Positions 15,110 to 22,876 of a stretch of DNA of 32,787 bases are shown in pieces. Position numbers and translations under genes: made by a program. Source of the stretch: Treponema sp. (GTDB lineage: Bacteria > Spirochaetota > Spirochaetia > Treponematales > Treponemataceae); the NCBI GenBank assembly GCA_017449285.1, contig JAFSJX010000005.1, positions 1 through 32,787 of the forward strand. Direction: 5' to 3'. Every line of letters begins with the position of its first letter. The stretch's first letter is position 1. A model generated the notes under the pieces. The model saw only the letters and a list, made by a program, of their open reading frames with translations. It did no database searches and had not been told where the DNA came from.

Positions 15110-16357
15110 TTATACCCGCTTAAAAATCAGGCTCGTGTTGATGCCGCCGAACGCAAAATTGTTGTTCATCACGTAGTCTGTATTGATTTTGCGGCCGTCG
15201 CCCATGATGTAGTCCAATGGCGCACACGCAGGGTCTATTTCTTTCAGATTTAAATTTGGCATGAACCAGCCTTCACGCATCATTTCAATTGTAAGCCAGG
15301 ATTCAATCGCCCCGCACGCGCCCAACGTGTGACCGATATAATTTTTGACGGTACTGCAAGGTACGGCTCGTTTGAACACATCATAAGTTGCGCCCGTTTC
15401 GGTTACGTCTCCGGCAGTTGTTCCCGTACCGTGTGTATTGATGTAACCGATTTCACTTCCATCAAGACCAGCATCGTCCAGAGCGAGTTGCAGGGCGCGG
15501 GCAATGGTGGGGCGGTTTGGGCTGGTGATGTGCGTTCCGTCTGTTGTAGTGCCAAAGCCAACAATTTCCGCGTAGATTTTCGCACCTCGTTTTACAGCAT
15601 GCTCATAGTCTTCCAAAATGAGTGTTCCCGCGCCCTCTCCCAGAACCAAGCCGTCACGATGAACGTCATACGCGCTGGGGGTCAGTTCTGGCGTGTCATT
15701 TTTGGTTGAGGTGGAAAAAAGCGTATCAAAGGTAGCAGTGTCCATCGTACAGAATTCTTCCGCTCCGCCCGCAATCATCATGTCCTGTAAGCCCGCACGA
15801 ATCGTTTCATACGCATAGCCGATGGAAATTGAGCCAGAAGTACATGCCGTATTTGTCGTGATGATTCGCCCAGTCAGGTGATAGTACACTTCAAGATTAC
15901 ACGCGCAAGTCTGAGGCATTGCCTTAATGTAAGTGGTAGAACCAACTTTGCTGGTATCATTAGTGACGAGCATAGAATACATTTCCATAAGCGAATCCAC
16001 GCTACCGATTGACGAGCCATAGGCGATTCCCGTGCGCCCTTGCGTAATCTCTTCGTTTCCGAGCATACCGCTGTCTGCCAGCGCATTATCCGTAGCGACC
16101 AAAGCCATCTGCGCCACACGACCCATGCCACGAATTGATTTACGGGGGTATTTTTCGCGGTCAATTTCAAAATCAACAGGAACGGCAAGCCGTGTGTTCA
16201 TCAGCGGATATTTTTCGTCCCAGTCGTGCATATATCTGACAAAATTCTTCTTTGCTTTCAGACTTTTCAGCGCGGTCGGCCAGTCATTTCCCAGCGCGCT
16301 TACCGCACCACACCCCGTCACCACCACACGGCGACCTCTTTTTGTAGTAAATTCCAT
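15110..16357 (-). CDS. fabF: 3-oxoacyl-ACP synthase, FabF/KAS II type
   Basis: The 415-residue condensing enzyme has the Cys-His-His triad: NTACTSG (nucleophile Cys), NTHGTGTTAGD (first His) and KNYIGHTLGACG (second His), plus NNNFAFGGINTSLIF at the C-terminus. It should extend acyl-ACP with malonyl-ACP in fatty acid synthesis. The divergence from textbook FabF (for example GFGTTTDGTHITSPN) leaves room for a specialised KAS. I chose ATG 16357: GGAG sits 6 nt before it, whereas the longer frame would begin with a TTG that overlaps that ribosome binding site. It lies 83 nt after tex on the same strand and heads the group with the exported protein and esterase. Confidence 0.9.
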   Translation of the reverse strand: MEFTTKRGRRVVVTGCGAVSALGNDWPTALKSLKAKKNFVRYMHDWDEKYPLMNTRLAVPVDFEIDREKYPRKSIRGMGRVAQMALVATDNALADSGMLGNEEITQGRTGIAYGSSIGSVDSLMEMYSMLVTNDTSKVGSTTYIKAMPQTCACNLEVYYHLTGRIITTNTACTSGSISIGYAYETIRAGLQDMMIAGGAEEFCTMDTATFDTLFSTSTKNDTPELTPSAYDVHRDGLVLGEGAGTLILEDYEHAVKRGAKIYAEIVGFGTTTDGTHITSPNRPTIARALQLALDDAGLDGSEIGYINTHGTGTTAGDVTETGATYDVFKRAVPCSTVKNYIGHTLGACGAIESWLTIEMMREGWFMPNLNLKEIDPACAPLDYIMGDGRKINTDYVMNNNFAFGGINTSLIFKRV

Positions 16358-16440
16358 ATCAATCTCCAAAAAATAACGGGTTTAGGCTTGTTTTTACACG
16401 TCCGAAAGATATATTTCTACGGCGAAACTCCAAACTCGTG

Positions 16441-18864
16441 CTATTTCTTCATCTTTGCGAACGCCGCTGCAAAAGCGTTATACGTCATGCCGTCATCGCT
16501 ACCGTAATCGCGGCGTGGGCGGTCATTTGAGCGCGGACGGTCACGGTTGAAATCGCGCTTTCCGTCATGCGCTGTATTTGCGCCGCCTTTTTTAATCACG
16601 ACAACTTTTTTGCCGCCAGTCACAACGGTCTTGCGTTCACCACTTGCAGATGTGCTTCCTGTGCTTGCTCCTGCCAGACGCTGGCCTGCATCACTCTTCA
16701 AACTCAATGAGATGCGGCGGCGGTCGGTATCAAGCGCGATAATCGTAAACTCCTTTACATCGCCCACTTTGATTACGTCCATCGGATCGGACACAAAATT
16801 GTCGCTCAATTCGCTGATGTGAATCAAGCCTGTCTCGTGCAGACCGATGTCCACGAATGCGCCGAAGTCTACAACGTTTTTGATTTTGCCGGTCACTTTC
16901 ATGCCCACGGTCAAATCCTCGAACTTCACCACGCCTTTCTGCATAATCGGCGCGGGGTAGCCGTCGCGCGGGTCACGGTTAGGCTTACCCAGTTCGTCAA
17001 TGATGTCGTTCAGCGTGGTTTCGCCGATATTGTAGGTTTCGGTCAGTTTTTTCTTTAGGTCTGCGGGAAGTTTTTTACCTTCTTTTACATACGGTAAAAT
17101 CTCACGCGCAACCTCGTAATTTTCCGGGTGAACCCATGTATTGTCCAACGGATCGGTGCTTTCTGGAATCTTGATGAATCCCGCGCACTGCTCGAATGCC
17201 TTGGGACCTAAGCCCGGCACCTTCTTCAAATCCTCGCGGCTGGTGATTTTGCCGTTTGCATCACGGTAGGCTACGATTTTCTTTGCCGTCGTTGAGTTGA
17301 TGCCTGACACATATTTCAAAAGCATATAACTTGCCGTGTTCAGGTTTACGCCCACCTGGTTGACGACAGAGCCGACAACTTCGTCCAGCTGCTCGGCAAG
17401 TTTCTTCTGGTTCACGTCATGCTGGTACAGACCGACACCGATTGCCTTGGGGTCAATCTTTACCAGTTCGGCAAGCGGGTCCTGCAGGCGACGCCCCATG
17501 CTGATTGCACCGCGGATGGTCAAATCCAGTTCCGGGAATTCCTCAGTAGCAACTGGGCTTGCAGAATACACGGACGCGCCGCTTTCATCAACGACGGTAT
17601 ATTGCACGTCGCTGTCCGCATAGTTCTCGCTAATCACTTTGCTGACAATCGCCTGCACTTCAGGGCTGCCAGTTCCGTTTCCGACAGCGACCACCTGAAT
17701 GTCGTACTTATCAATCGCCTCGTTTAACTGGTTGTATGCGTCCGTAGGATTCTGCACTTGGAAAATTTTAAAATAACCAAGATATTTTCCTGTTTCGTCA
17801 AGCGCGGCGCATTTTGTTCCCGTGCGAATGCCGGGGTCAATGCCCAGAACACGGCTTCCCTTAATGGGCTGCGTCATCAGCAGGTTCTTTAAATTCTCGC
17901 TGAAAATGCCAATGCCGTGGTCGTCCGCCTCATCGGTCTCGTCACTGCGGATTTCACGCACAACTGCGGGACTAAGCAAGCGGACAAGTCCGTCCTCAAT
18001 TGCCTCGCGGTGATATTTGTTTGATATTGCTACTTTTTTCTGCAGAAGAGCAACCGCATCGTCCACAGGAACATCAATCGTCACGCTCAGCGCATTTTCG
18101 CGTTCGGCACGGTTAATCGCAAGAATGCGGTGCGGCTTAACTTGGTTCAGTGGCTCGGTGTAATCCCAGTACATTTTGTAGGTGGACATTTTTTCCGCCG
18201 TTTCTGCATCCTGCCCTTCGGGAACAATGCCCTTGGTGATGATGTTGCCACTTGCCATGTACAGTTTGTGTACGTCAGCGCGGTTTTCGGTGTCCTGTGA
18301 GGTGCGCTCGGCGATAATATCTTTTGCGCCCGCAATGGCATCTTCTGCACTTTCCACATTGAGCGCGGCATCTTCGTTATCCGTCTTAATGTATTTTACG
18401 GCTTCTGCTTCCACTGCCGCATCATCGTTTTCTGCCACGATAAAATCAGCAAGCGGCTCAAGCCCTTTTTCTTGCGCCACCATGCCGCGCGTCTTCTTCT
18501 TTTTCTTGAACGGTGCCCACAAATCTTCAAGTTCAGTCAGCGTTTTTGCGCCCATAACGGCATTGTAGAGCGATTCGGTCAATTTACCCTGAGCAAAAAT
18601 ACCTTTCACGATTTCAAGGCGGCGTTCTTCCAGATTCTTATATGACTTGAACTGATGGTCACAGGCGGTTACCTGCACTTCGTTTAAGTTGTCATGCTTT
18701 TCTTTTCGGTAGCGGGAAATGAACGGAATGGTACATCCTTCGTTCACCAGACTGATAACGGCACTTACCTGTGCCACGCGGATATTCAATTCCTCCGCAA
18801 TTTTTTTCATAATATCGACTTCGTTCACTACGAGCGCGTCGATTGACTCTTGTGTAAATTCCAT
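16441..18864 (-). CDS. tex: Tex-family RNA-binding transcription accessory protein
   Basis: The 807-residue protein follows the Tex layout: N-terminal helical region with CTIPFISRYRKEKHDNLNE, YqgF/RNase H-like domain with VLGIDPGIRTGTKCA near residue 340, helix-hairpin-helix regions (TSREDLKKVPGLGPKAFEQ near 555) and an S1 RNA-binding domain (VTGKIKNVVDFGAFVDIG near 680). After S1 comes a Gly/Arg/Asp-rich tail (RPRSNDRPRRDYGSDDG), which may add RNA contacts. Tex proteins bind nucleic acids and affect transcription and stress tolerance. The start has no ribosome binding site; TTTTCA-17-TAAAAT ends 9 nt before the ATG, so it may be leaderless. Confidence 0.93.
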   Translation of the reverse strand: MEFTQESIDALVVNEVDIMKKIAEELNIRVAQVSAVISLVNEGCTIPFISRYRKEKHDNLNEVQVTACDHQFKSYKNLEERRLEIVKGIFAQGKLTESLYNAVMGAKTLTELEDLWAPFKKKKKTRGMVAQEKGLEPLADFIVAENDDAAVEAEAVKYIKTDNEDAALNVESAEDAIAGAKDIIAERTSQDTENRADVHKLYMASGNIITKGIVPEGQDAETAEKMSTYKMYWDYTEPLNQVKPHRILAINRAERENALSVTIDVPVDDAVALLQKKVAISNKYHREAIEDGLVRLLSPAVVREIRSDETDEADDHGIGIFSENLKNLLMTQPIKGSRVLGIDPGIRTGTKCAALDETGKYLGYFKIFQVQNPTDAYNQLNEAIDKYDIQVVAVGNGTGSPEVQAIVSKVISENYADSDVQYTVVDESGASVYSASPVATEEFPELDLTIRGAISMGRRLQDPLAELVKIDPKAIGVGLYQHDVNQKKLAEQLDEVVGSVVNQVGVNLNTASYMLLKYVSGINSTTAKKIVAYRDANGKITSREDLKKVPGLGPKAFEQCAGFIKIPESTDPLDNTWVHPENYEVAREILPYVKEGKKLPADLKKKLTETYNIGETTLNDIIDELGKPNRDPRDGYPAPIMQKGVVKFEDLTVGMKVTGKIKNVVDFGAFVDIGLHETGLIHISELSDNFVSDPMDVIKVGDVKEFTIIALDTDRRRISLSLKSDAGQRLAGASTGSTSASGERKTVVTGGKKVVVIKKGGANTAHDGKRDFNRDRPRSNDRPRRDYGSDDGMTYNAFAAAFAKMKK

Positions 18865-18910
18865 AGTGCAGTCATTTTAGCGAAAAACAAGGAATTTGAA
18901 AAGCGGAAAA

Positions 18911-19822
18911 TCAATAATAATGGTTCTGAATACCACCATCTTCGCTGGGAGCAAAAGCCCTGCCATAAGAGGGATTTCTCTGGGATTTGCGCGCCTCGTT
19001 AAATTTCATCCACATAAGGTGTTTAACTTTTTCGCTGACCATCTGGTAAATTTTTTGCAATAAGCGAGACCTTAGATCAGGATCAAGCCCCTGCTTTCCC
19101 GCCGAAGTTGCGAAAACAAAAATATACATCGGTTCGCCGTGAATCGGGCGGTTCATCAGCAAAATGGCATCGGTACTAAAATGCAGTCCGTTTATGTTCA
19201 CCATCATCTTTCTGACTTTTTCGTACAACTTAATTTCAGGCGGAGTATCGAACACACAGGAAAAATGGCTCATGCTCACGTCAAGGATTTTGCCTTTGAT
19301 TAAACCATTTTTCGACTCAAAATTGACTTTGCTGTTATTGTCGCAAATAGCACGCACATTCTTTCGTCTGCCACATGCCTGATTCGCGAACATCACCTTG
19401 TCAATCAGCGCAAAATTCTTTGCTTTTTGATATTCCAGCGAAATACATCCGCACTGAATGCCAACGTCAAACAGATAATACCTTTCCAGACGCTTTTTTT
19501 GTTCTGCGGTAGGACGTTTTGCATACAGCACACCTATCAGAATTTTTTCGCCATACCGTCGCTGTAATTCGCGGATATAAATATGCCAGTCAATACCATC
19601 AACCAGTGTATCTATATAGAAGAAAATGATAGAATCCGTAAAAGTCTGGATGATGACATCAATCTTTGTTTCCAGCGGACAATAGCGATCATCTCCAATG
19701 ATATAAGTTTCATAACCACGCGCCATGTAATCTTCCAGATATGTTTCTGGCAAAAGAGAAGCATCGGGAACAATAAAAAATGTTTTTCGCCCTTCTACGA
19801 TATGTTTCGTTGCCTCATCCAC
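18911..19822 (-). CDS. PilZ-like domain protein, downstream paralogue
   Basis: The protein is about 303 residues and is closely related to its upstream neighbour over its whole length. The first 150 residues form an unassigned domain (GRKTFFI, SLLPE, ARGYETYIIGDDR, ILIGVLYAKR, YYLFDVGIQ). Then comes a PilZ-like part: GRRKNVRAIC (RxxxR-type c-di-GMP contact) and later DVSMSHFSC, where the usual (D/N)xSxxG motif has His instead of Gly. I chose the GTG at 19822: AAGGGG lies 7 nt upstream, and the resulting start VDEATKHIVEGRKTFF aligns with the paralogue's MDDAITFALEGRKTFF. A longer GTG frame at 19849 lacks a ribosome binding site. It probably senses or once sensed c-di-GMP; binding is uncertain because of the altered motif. 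Confidence 0.8.
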   Translation of the reverse strand: MDEATKHIVEGRKTFFIVPDASLLPETYLEDYMARGYETYIIGDDRYCPLETKIDVIIQTFTDSIIFFYIDTLVDGIDWHIYIRELQRRYGEKILIGVLYAKRPTAEQKKRLERYYLFDVGIQCGCISLEYQKAKNFALIDKVMFANQACGRRKNVRAICDNNSKVNFESKNGLIKGKILDVSMSHFSCVFDTPPEIKLYEKVRKMMVNINGLHFSTDAILLMNRPIHGEPMYIFVFATSAGKQGLDPDLRSRLLQKIYQMVSEKVKHLMWMKFNEARKSQRNPSYGRAFAPSEDGGIQNHYY

Positions 19823-19851
19823 AATCAAACCCCTTAAACAATACGCCACGA

Positions 19852-20751
19852 CTACAAAAGCCGCACCAAATCTTCTGGCTGAAAGGTAGTATGCCCTTTA
19901 GGATCGCGGTCTCCCCTGCCAACTTCATCAAAAACGAGTTGCAAAATCATCTTCACCTTGTCGGTTACCATCTGATAAATTTTTTCAGAAAGCCTGTGCT
20001 TTAAATCTCCGTCTAATCCCTGTGAACCATCATGCCGAGAAAAAATAAATACATAAAGCATTTTATTTTTTATGACACGTTGCAAAAGCAAAATCGCATC
20101 CGTTTTAAAATGCAAGCCATTTATATCCACAAATACATTTTTGATTTTCTCATACAACGGAATATAAGACTCTCCCGGAATTGTACAGGAAAAATGCGTC
20201 AGGCTGATGTCGGAAAGCGTTGCCGTAAATTCAATGCTATTATAGACAAACGTCACCTTGCTGTTGTTGTCACAGATAGCGCGTACATTTTTTCGTCTGC
20301 CAGAAGCCTGATTTGCGAACATCACTTTGTCAATCAATGCGAAATTCTTTGCCTTCTGAAATTCCAGCGAAATACATCCGCCTTGGATACCTACGTCAAA
20401 CAGATAATATTTTTCTATCCGTCTGCGCTCATCGTCATTGTGCCGCTTTGAATATAATACGCCGATTAAAATCTGGTCGCCGAAGCGTTCTTGCAATTGC
20501 TTGATGTATTGCTTCCAATTAAGCCCGATTATTTCCGCATCAATATAGAAAAACAGAATAGAATCTTCAAAGATATTGATAATAGATTCAACTTTTTTTA
20601 CGAGAGGACAATTTCGGTCATCTGCAATAATGTATGTCTCATAACCGCGAGTCAAATAGTCTTCCAAATATGACTCAGGGAGAAGAGAAGGTTCTGTTGC
20701 AATAAAGAAAGTTTTACGTCCTTCCAAAGCAAAAGTAATTGCATCATCCAT
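19852..20751 (-). CDS. PilZ-like domain protein, upstream paralogue
   Basis: The protein is about 299 residues with the same domain order as the gene just downstream: an N-terminal domain with GRKTFFI, ESYLEDYLTRGYETYII and LFDVGIQGGCISLEFQ, the highly conserved NFALIDKVMFANQA block, then GRRKNVRAIC and DISLTHFSC. The second PilZ motif again has His where Gly is usual, so the change is shared by both copies. I chose the ATG at 20751: TTGTAA-17-TATAAT ends 9 nt before it. A longer frame (MFVKTKIIDY) would begin upstream of that promoter, with AAGGA only 2 nt before its ATG. The two genes are a tandem duplication, probably in one transcript. A link to motility or c-di-GMP signalling is inference. 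Confidence 0.8.
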   Translation of the reverse strand: MDDAITFALEGRKTFFIATEPSLLPESYLEDYLTRGYETYIIADDRNCPLVKKVESIINIFEDSILFFYIDAEIIGLNWKQYIKQLQERFGDQILIGVLYSKRHNDDERRRIEKYYLFDVGIQGGCISLEFQKAKNFALIDKVMFANQASGRRKNVRAICDNNSKVTFVYNSIEFTATLSDISLTHFSCTIPGESYIPLYEKIKNVFVDINGLHFKTDAILLLQRVIKNKMLYVFIFSRHDGSQGLDGDLKHRLSEKIYQMVTDKVKMILQLVFDEVGRGDRDPKGHTTFQPEDLVRLL

Positions 20752-20760
20752 ATCACTACG

Positions 20761-20789
20761 ATTATAATCTATAATTTTTGTTTTTACAA
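20761..20789 (-). promoter_or_regulatory. Promoter of the PilZ-like pair
   Basis: On the minus strand TTGTAA (20784-20789), 17-bp spacer and a perfect TATAAT (20761-20766) end 9 nt before the chosen ATG. Confidence 0.6.
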
Positions 20790-20798
20790 ACATAATCC

Positions 20799-20827
20799 TT
20801 GTTTATCAAAGAAAAATTTGGTATTTT
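20799..20827 (+). promoter_or_regulatory. Promoter of the GNAT gene
   Basis: TTGTTT (20799-20804), 17-bp spacer and TATTTT (20822-20827) end 5 nt before ATG 20833. It is divergent from the PilZ-pair promoter, with the -35 boxes only 9 bp apart. Confidence 0.45.
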
Positions 20828-20832
20828 TTAGT

Positions 20833-21459
20833 ATGATTTTATGCCCTGCGCAGCCATTCGACCTTTCTCAGATTATGCAGATTGAACGTGCCGCCTTTAT
20901 CCCGTCCATTCAAGAAAAAGAACGGGTTTTCGACAGTCGTCTGCAATTATTTCCGCAGGGCTTTTTTGTGCTGATTGATTCTAGCGTAGAAACCGTAAAA
21001 AAAGCAGGTCATGCCGTAACCGCAGGCTATTTTTGCTCCGAATTGTGGCAATCAATTCCCGCTGACAATGATTTTTTTGCACTGAACCACAAGCCACAAA
21101 AATCTCATTTTCGTAACGGTACAGTGCTGTACGTAAGTTCAATCGCATTGCTTCCCGATTATCAGGGAAAAGGCTATGCGCGTTCATTTTTTGTGTCTTC
21201 ATTGGCAGCCCTGTGTGGCGCACTTCCTCAAATTCAAACCGTGATGCTTTTGGTAAACGAAGAATGGAAAAACGCGCTCCACATCTATACGGGCGAAGGT
21301 TTTACTGAAGTCCGCCGCCTTACAAATTTTTTCCCATCGCTCCACAAAAAAGAAAAAAATGACGGTATCGTGATGACCTGTTCCGCTGATACATTCCGCA
21401 AAGACGGGCTTTTGAAACACAACGAAAACGGAAGCGTGGTGATAAAAAATGACAAATGA
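20833..21459 (+). CDS. GNAT-family N-acetyltransferase
   Basis: The 208-residue protein has the GNAT core: strand 4 plus the acetyl-CoA pyrophosphate loop in LYVSSIALLPDYQGKGYAR (Q/RxxGxG/A), followed by VMLLVNEEWKNALHIYTGEGF, the usual C-terminal strand-helix with the Tyr. The acceptor is unknown. ATG 20833 is preferred to an upstream TTG; no ribosome binding site exists but a promoter-like sequence ends 5 nt before it. The gene overlaps the following DUF721 gene by 11 nt, so the two are coupled. Confidence 0.82.
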   Translation: MILCPAQPFDLSQIMQIERAAFIPSIQEKERVFDSRLQLFPQGFFVLIDSSVETVKKAGHAVTAGYFCSELWQSIPADNDFFALNHKPQKSHFRNGTVLYVSSIALLPDYQGKGYARSFFVSSLAALCGALPQIQTVMLLVNEEWKNALHIYTGEGFTEVRRLTNFFPSLHKKEKNDGIVMTCSADTFRKDGLLKHNENGSVVIKNDK

Positions 21460-22027
21460 AACTAGTATCATGCAAGCCTCAGAAATGATTAGCCGCGTAT
21501 TCAAAAACATTTCTCCTGAAGATATGCAGACTGGCACACAAGTAGTCAGCAGCTGGCGCGAAACGGTGGGGTCAATTTCGCGGAACGGGGCAAAACTTGC
21601 GGCGCACAGTCATGTGGTAGATTTAAAAAATGGCATCCTGCTGGTTGAGGCAGACCATTCTGGGTGGATTCAAATGCTGCAACTTCACCAAAAATATATT
21701 CTGACGGGTCTGCAACGGAAAAACAAATCGCTCAACATTCAGTCGCTGGCATTCCGTCTGACAGGAAGTGATGCGCACCTTGCAGAAACCGCTCCCTTCG
21801 ATATGGCAAAGGAACGCGCACGCCTGCAAAAACAGTTTGATGCAGAAGAAGAAGCGCTAAAAAAAACAGGCTACGCAGAACGGCAAATGGCATCCAAAAA
21901 TCAGCAGGCAACAGATGCAAAAAATTCTATAAATTTCCAAAATTCCGCAAAATCAAGCACTCTTCCACCCGAATTACAGCAAATATTTGATAAATTCAAA
22001 AGCGAAATATTGACCAATCAATCATAA
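21449..22027 (+). CDS. DUF721 (DciA-like) protein
   Basis: The 192-residue protein has the DUF721 pattern in its first 110 residues: SWRETVGSISRNGAKLAAHSHVVDLKNGILLVEADHSGW (read as two joined blocks) then QMLQLHQKYILTGL. DUF721 includes DciA, which helps load the replicative helicase DnaB in bacteria lacking DnaC. The C-terminal part is charged and low-complexity (coiled-coil-like ERARLQKQFDAEEEALKK). It overlaps the GNAT gene by 11 nt and its end contains the rpmH promoter. Placement next to rpmH-rnpA, often near the chromosome origin, suits a replication role, but the identity as a true DciA is inferred. Confidence 0.78.
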   Translation: MTNETSIMQASEMISRVFKNISPEDMQTGTQVVSSWRETVGSISRNGAKLAAHSHVVDLKNGILLVEADHSGWIQMLQLHQKYILTGLQRKNKSLNIQSLAFRLTGSDAHLAETAPFDMAKERARLQKQFDAEEEALKKTGYAERQMASKNQQATDAKNSINFQNSAKSSTLPPELQQIFDKFKSEILTNQS

Positions 22028-22039
22028 ATTTGCTAAAAT
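22010..22039 (+). promoter_or_regulatory. Promoter of the rpmH operon
   Basis: TTGACC (22010-22015), 18-bp spacer and TAAAAT (22034-22039) with an extended -10 TGC. It overlaps the last codons of the DUF721 gene. Confidence 0.7.
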
Positions 22040-22069
22040 CTTCTCTACACTACCATAGGAAAAATTTTA

Positions 22070-22090
22070 AGGTGAATTGCTCGTTCACCT
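22070..22090 (+). promoter_or_regulatory. Hairpin in the rpmH leader
   Basis: AGGTGAA-N7-TTCACCT is a perfect 7-bp inverted repeat 21 nt before the rpmH start and 8 nt before its AAGGAG. It is placed where it could control translation or processing of the rpmH message. Confidence 0.5.
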
Positions 22091-22111
22091 AATATATAAG
22101 GAGAATGTTCT

Positions 22112-22267
22112 ATGAAACGAACATACCAGCCCAGTAAAGTTAAGAGAAATAGAAAATTTGGTTTCCGCGCTCGCATGGCAACTCGTGGCGGTCGTATGGT
22201 ACTCGCTCGCCGTCGTGCAAAGGGTCGCAAGAAGCTCACCGTATCTGACGAAAAGAAGCCTTACTGA
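22112..22267 (+). CDS. rpmH: 50S ribosomal protein L34
   Basis: The 51-residue basic protein starts [20 protein letters not shown] and contains [19 protein letters not shown], the canonical L34 sequence. L34 is a structural protein of the large ribosomal subunit. A strong AAGGAG lies 8 nt before the ATG. Its TGA overlaps the ATG of rnpA by one base, as is common. The C-terminal tail VSDEKKPY is a few residues longer than in many bacteria. Confidence 0.97.
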   Translation: MKRTYQPSKVKRNRKFGFRARMATRGGRMVLARRRAKGRKKLTVSDEKKPY

Positions 22268-22647
22268 TGATACATTCTCAGCGTTTTACTCGTGAAGAGC
22301 GGATAAAACGTGCCGGAGAAATCAAGAATCTATTTAAGAGCGGGAACAGGGTGAGCATTGCAGGGGCAAAATTGTTTTATTTGCCCAACAATCTTCAGTT
22401 CAACAGAATTGGCTTTCCCCTGCCCCGTGGTTATGGCAATGCGATTCAGCGGAATCATTCAAAGCGACTGAGCCGCGAATCGTACCGCTTCATAAAAGCA
22501 CACCTGAACATCGGATTTGATATGCTGTTTTTGGTATATCCTTCTTCCGAAAAATCTTCGTTCCATTCGCGGTGCGCTCAATTCCGTACATTATGTGAAA
22601 AGGCCGGGCTTATAAAAGAACAGAGCGTTTGTGAACAAAAAGAATGA
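22267..22647 (+). CDS. rnpA: Ribonuclease P protein component
   Basis: The 126-residue basic protein assists the RNase P RNA in removing 5' leaders of tRNA precursors. It shows the N-terminal [20 protein letters not shown], the central strand [17 protein letters not shown] and the RNR-type helix [13 protein letters not shown]. Translation is coupled to rpmH (stop and start share a base) and to yidD (4-nt overlap). Confidence 0.94.
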   Translation: MIHSQRFTREERIKRAGEIKNLFKSGNRVSIAGAKLFYLPNNLQFNRIGFPLPRGYGNAIQRNHSKRLSRESYRFIKAHLNIGFDMLFLVYPSSEKSSFHSRCAQFRTLCEKAGLIKEQSVCEQKE

Positions 22648-22865
22648 GACATCTTGCATCAAAAATCCTGTGTTTTTTTATCCGCTTGTATCAGTTATGT
22701 ATCTCTCCATTGTTCCCACCGTGTTGCAGATACTATCCTTCCTGTTCACAATACGCAATTGATGCGCTCAAAAAACATGGTGCGGCAAAAGGTTCAGCCC
22801 TCGCTTTTAAGCGCATTCTTCGTTGCAACCCGTATCACGCGGGTGGCTACGACCCTGTACCGTAA
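22644..22865 (+). CDS. yidD: Membrane protein insertion efficiency factor YidD
   Basis: The 73-residue protein has the full YidD signature: [24 protein letters not shown] with its cysteines (in two adjoining blocks) and [17 protein letters not shown] at the end. The N-terminal amphipathic helix associates with the inner membrane. It overlaps rnpA by 4 nt (ATGA) and precedes yidC by 11 nt, the conserved order. Confidence 0.96.
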   Translation: MRHLASKILCFFIRLYQLCISPLFPPCCRYYPSCSQYAIDALKKHGAAKGSALAFKRILRCNPYHAGGYDPVP

Positions 22866-22876
22866 AGGAAATAATT

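Noticed and set aside
21449..22112. Replication origin near rpmH
   Set aside because: rpmH-rnpA-yidC is often close to dnaA and oriC, but no dnaA gene and no cluster of DnaA-box-like sequences was seen.
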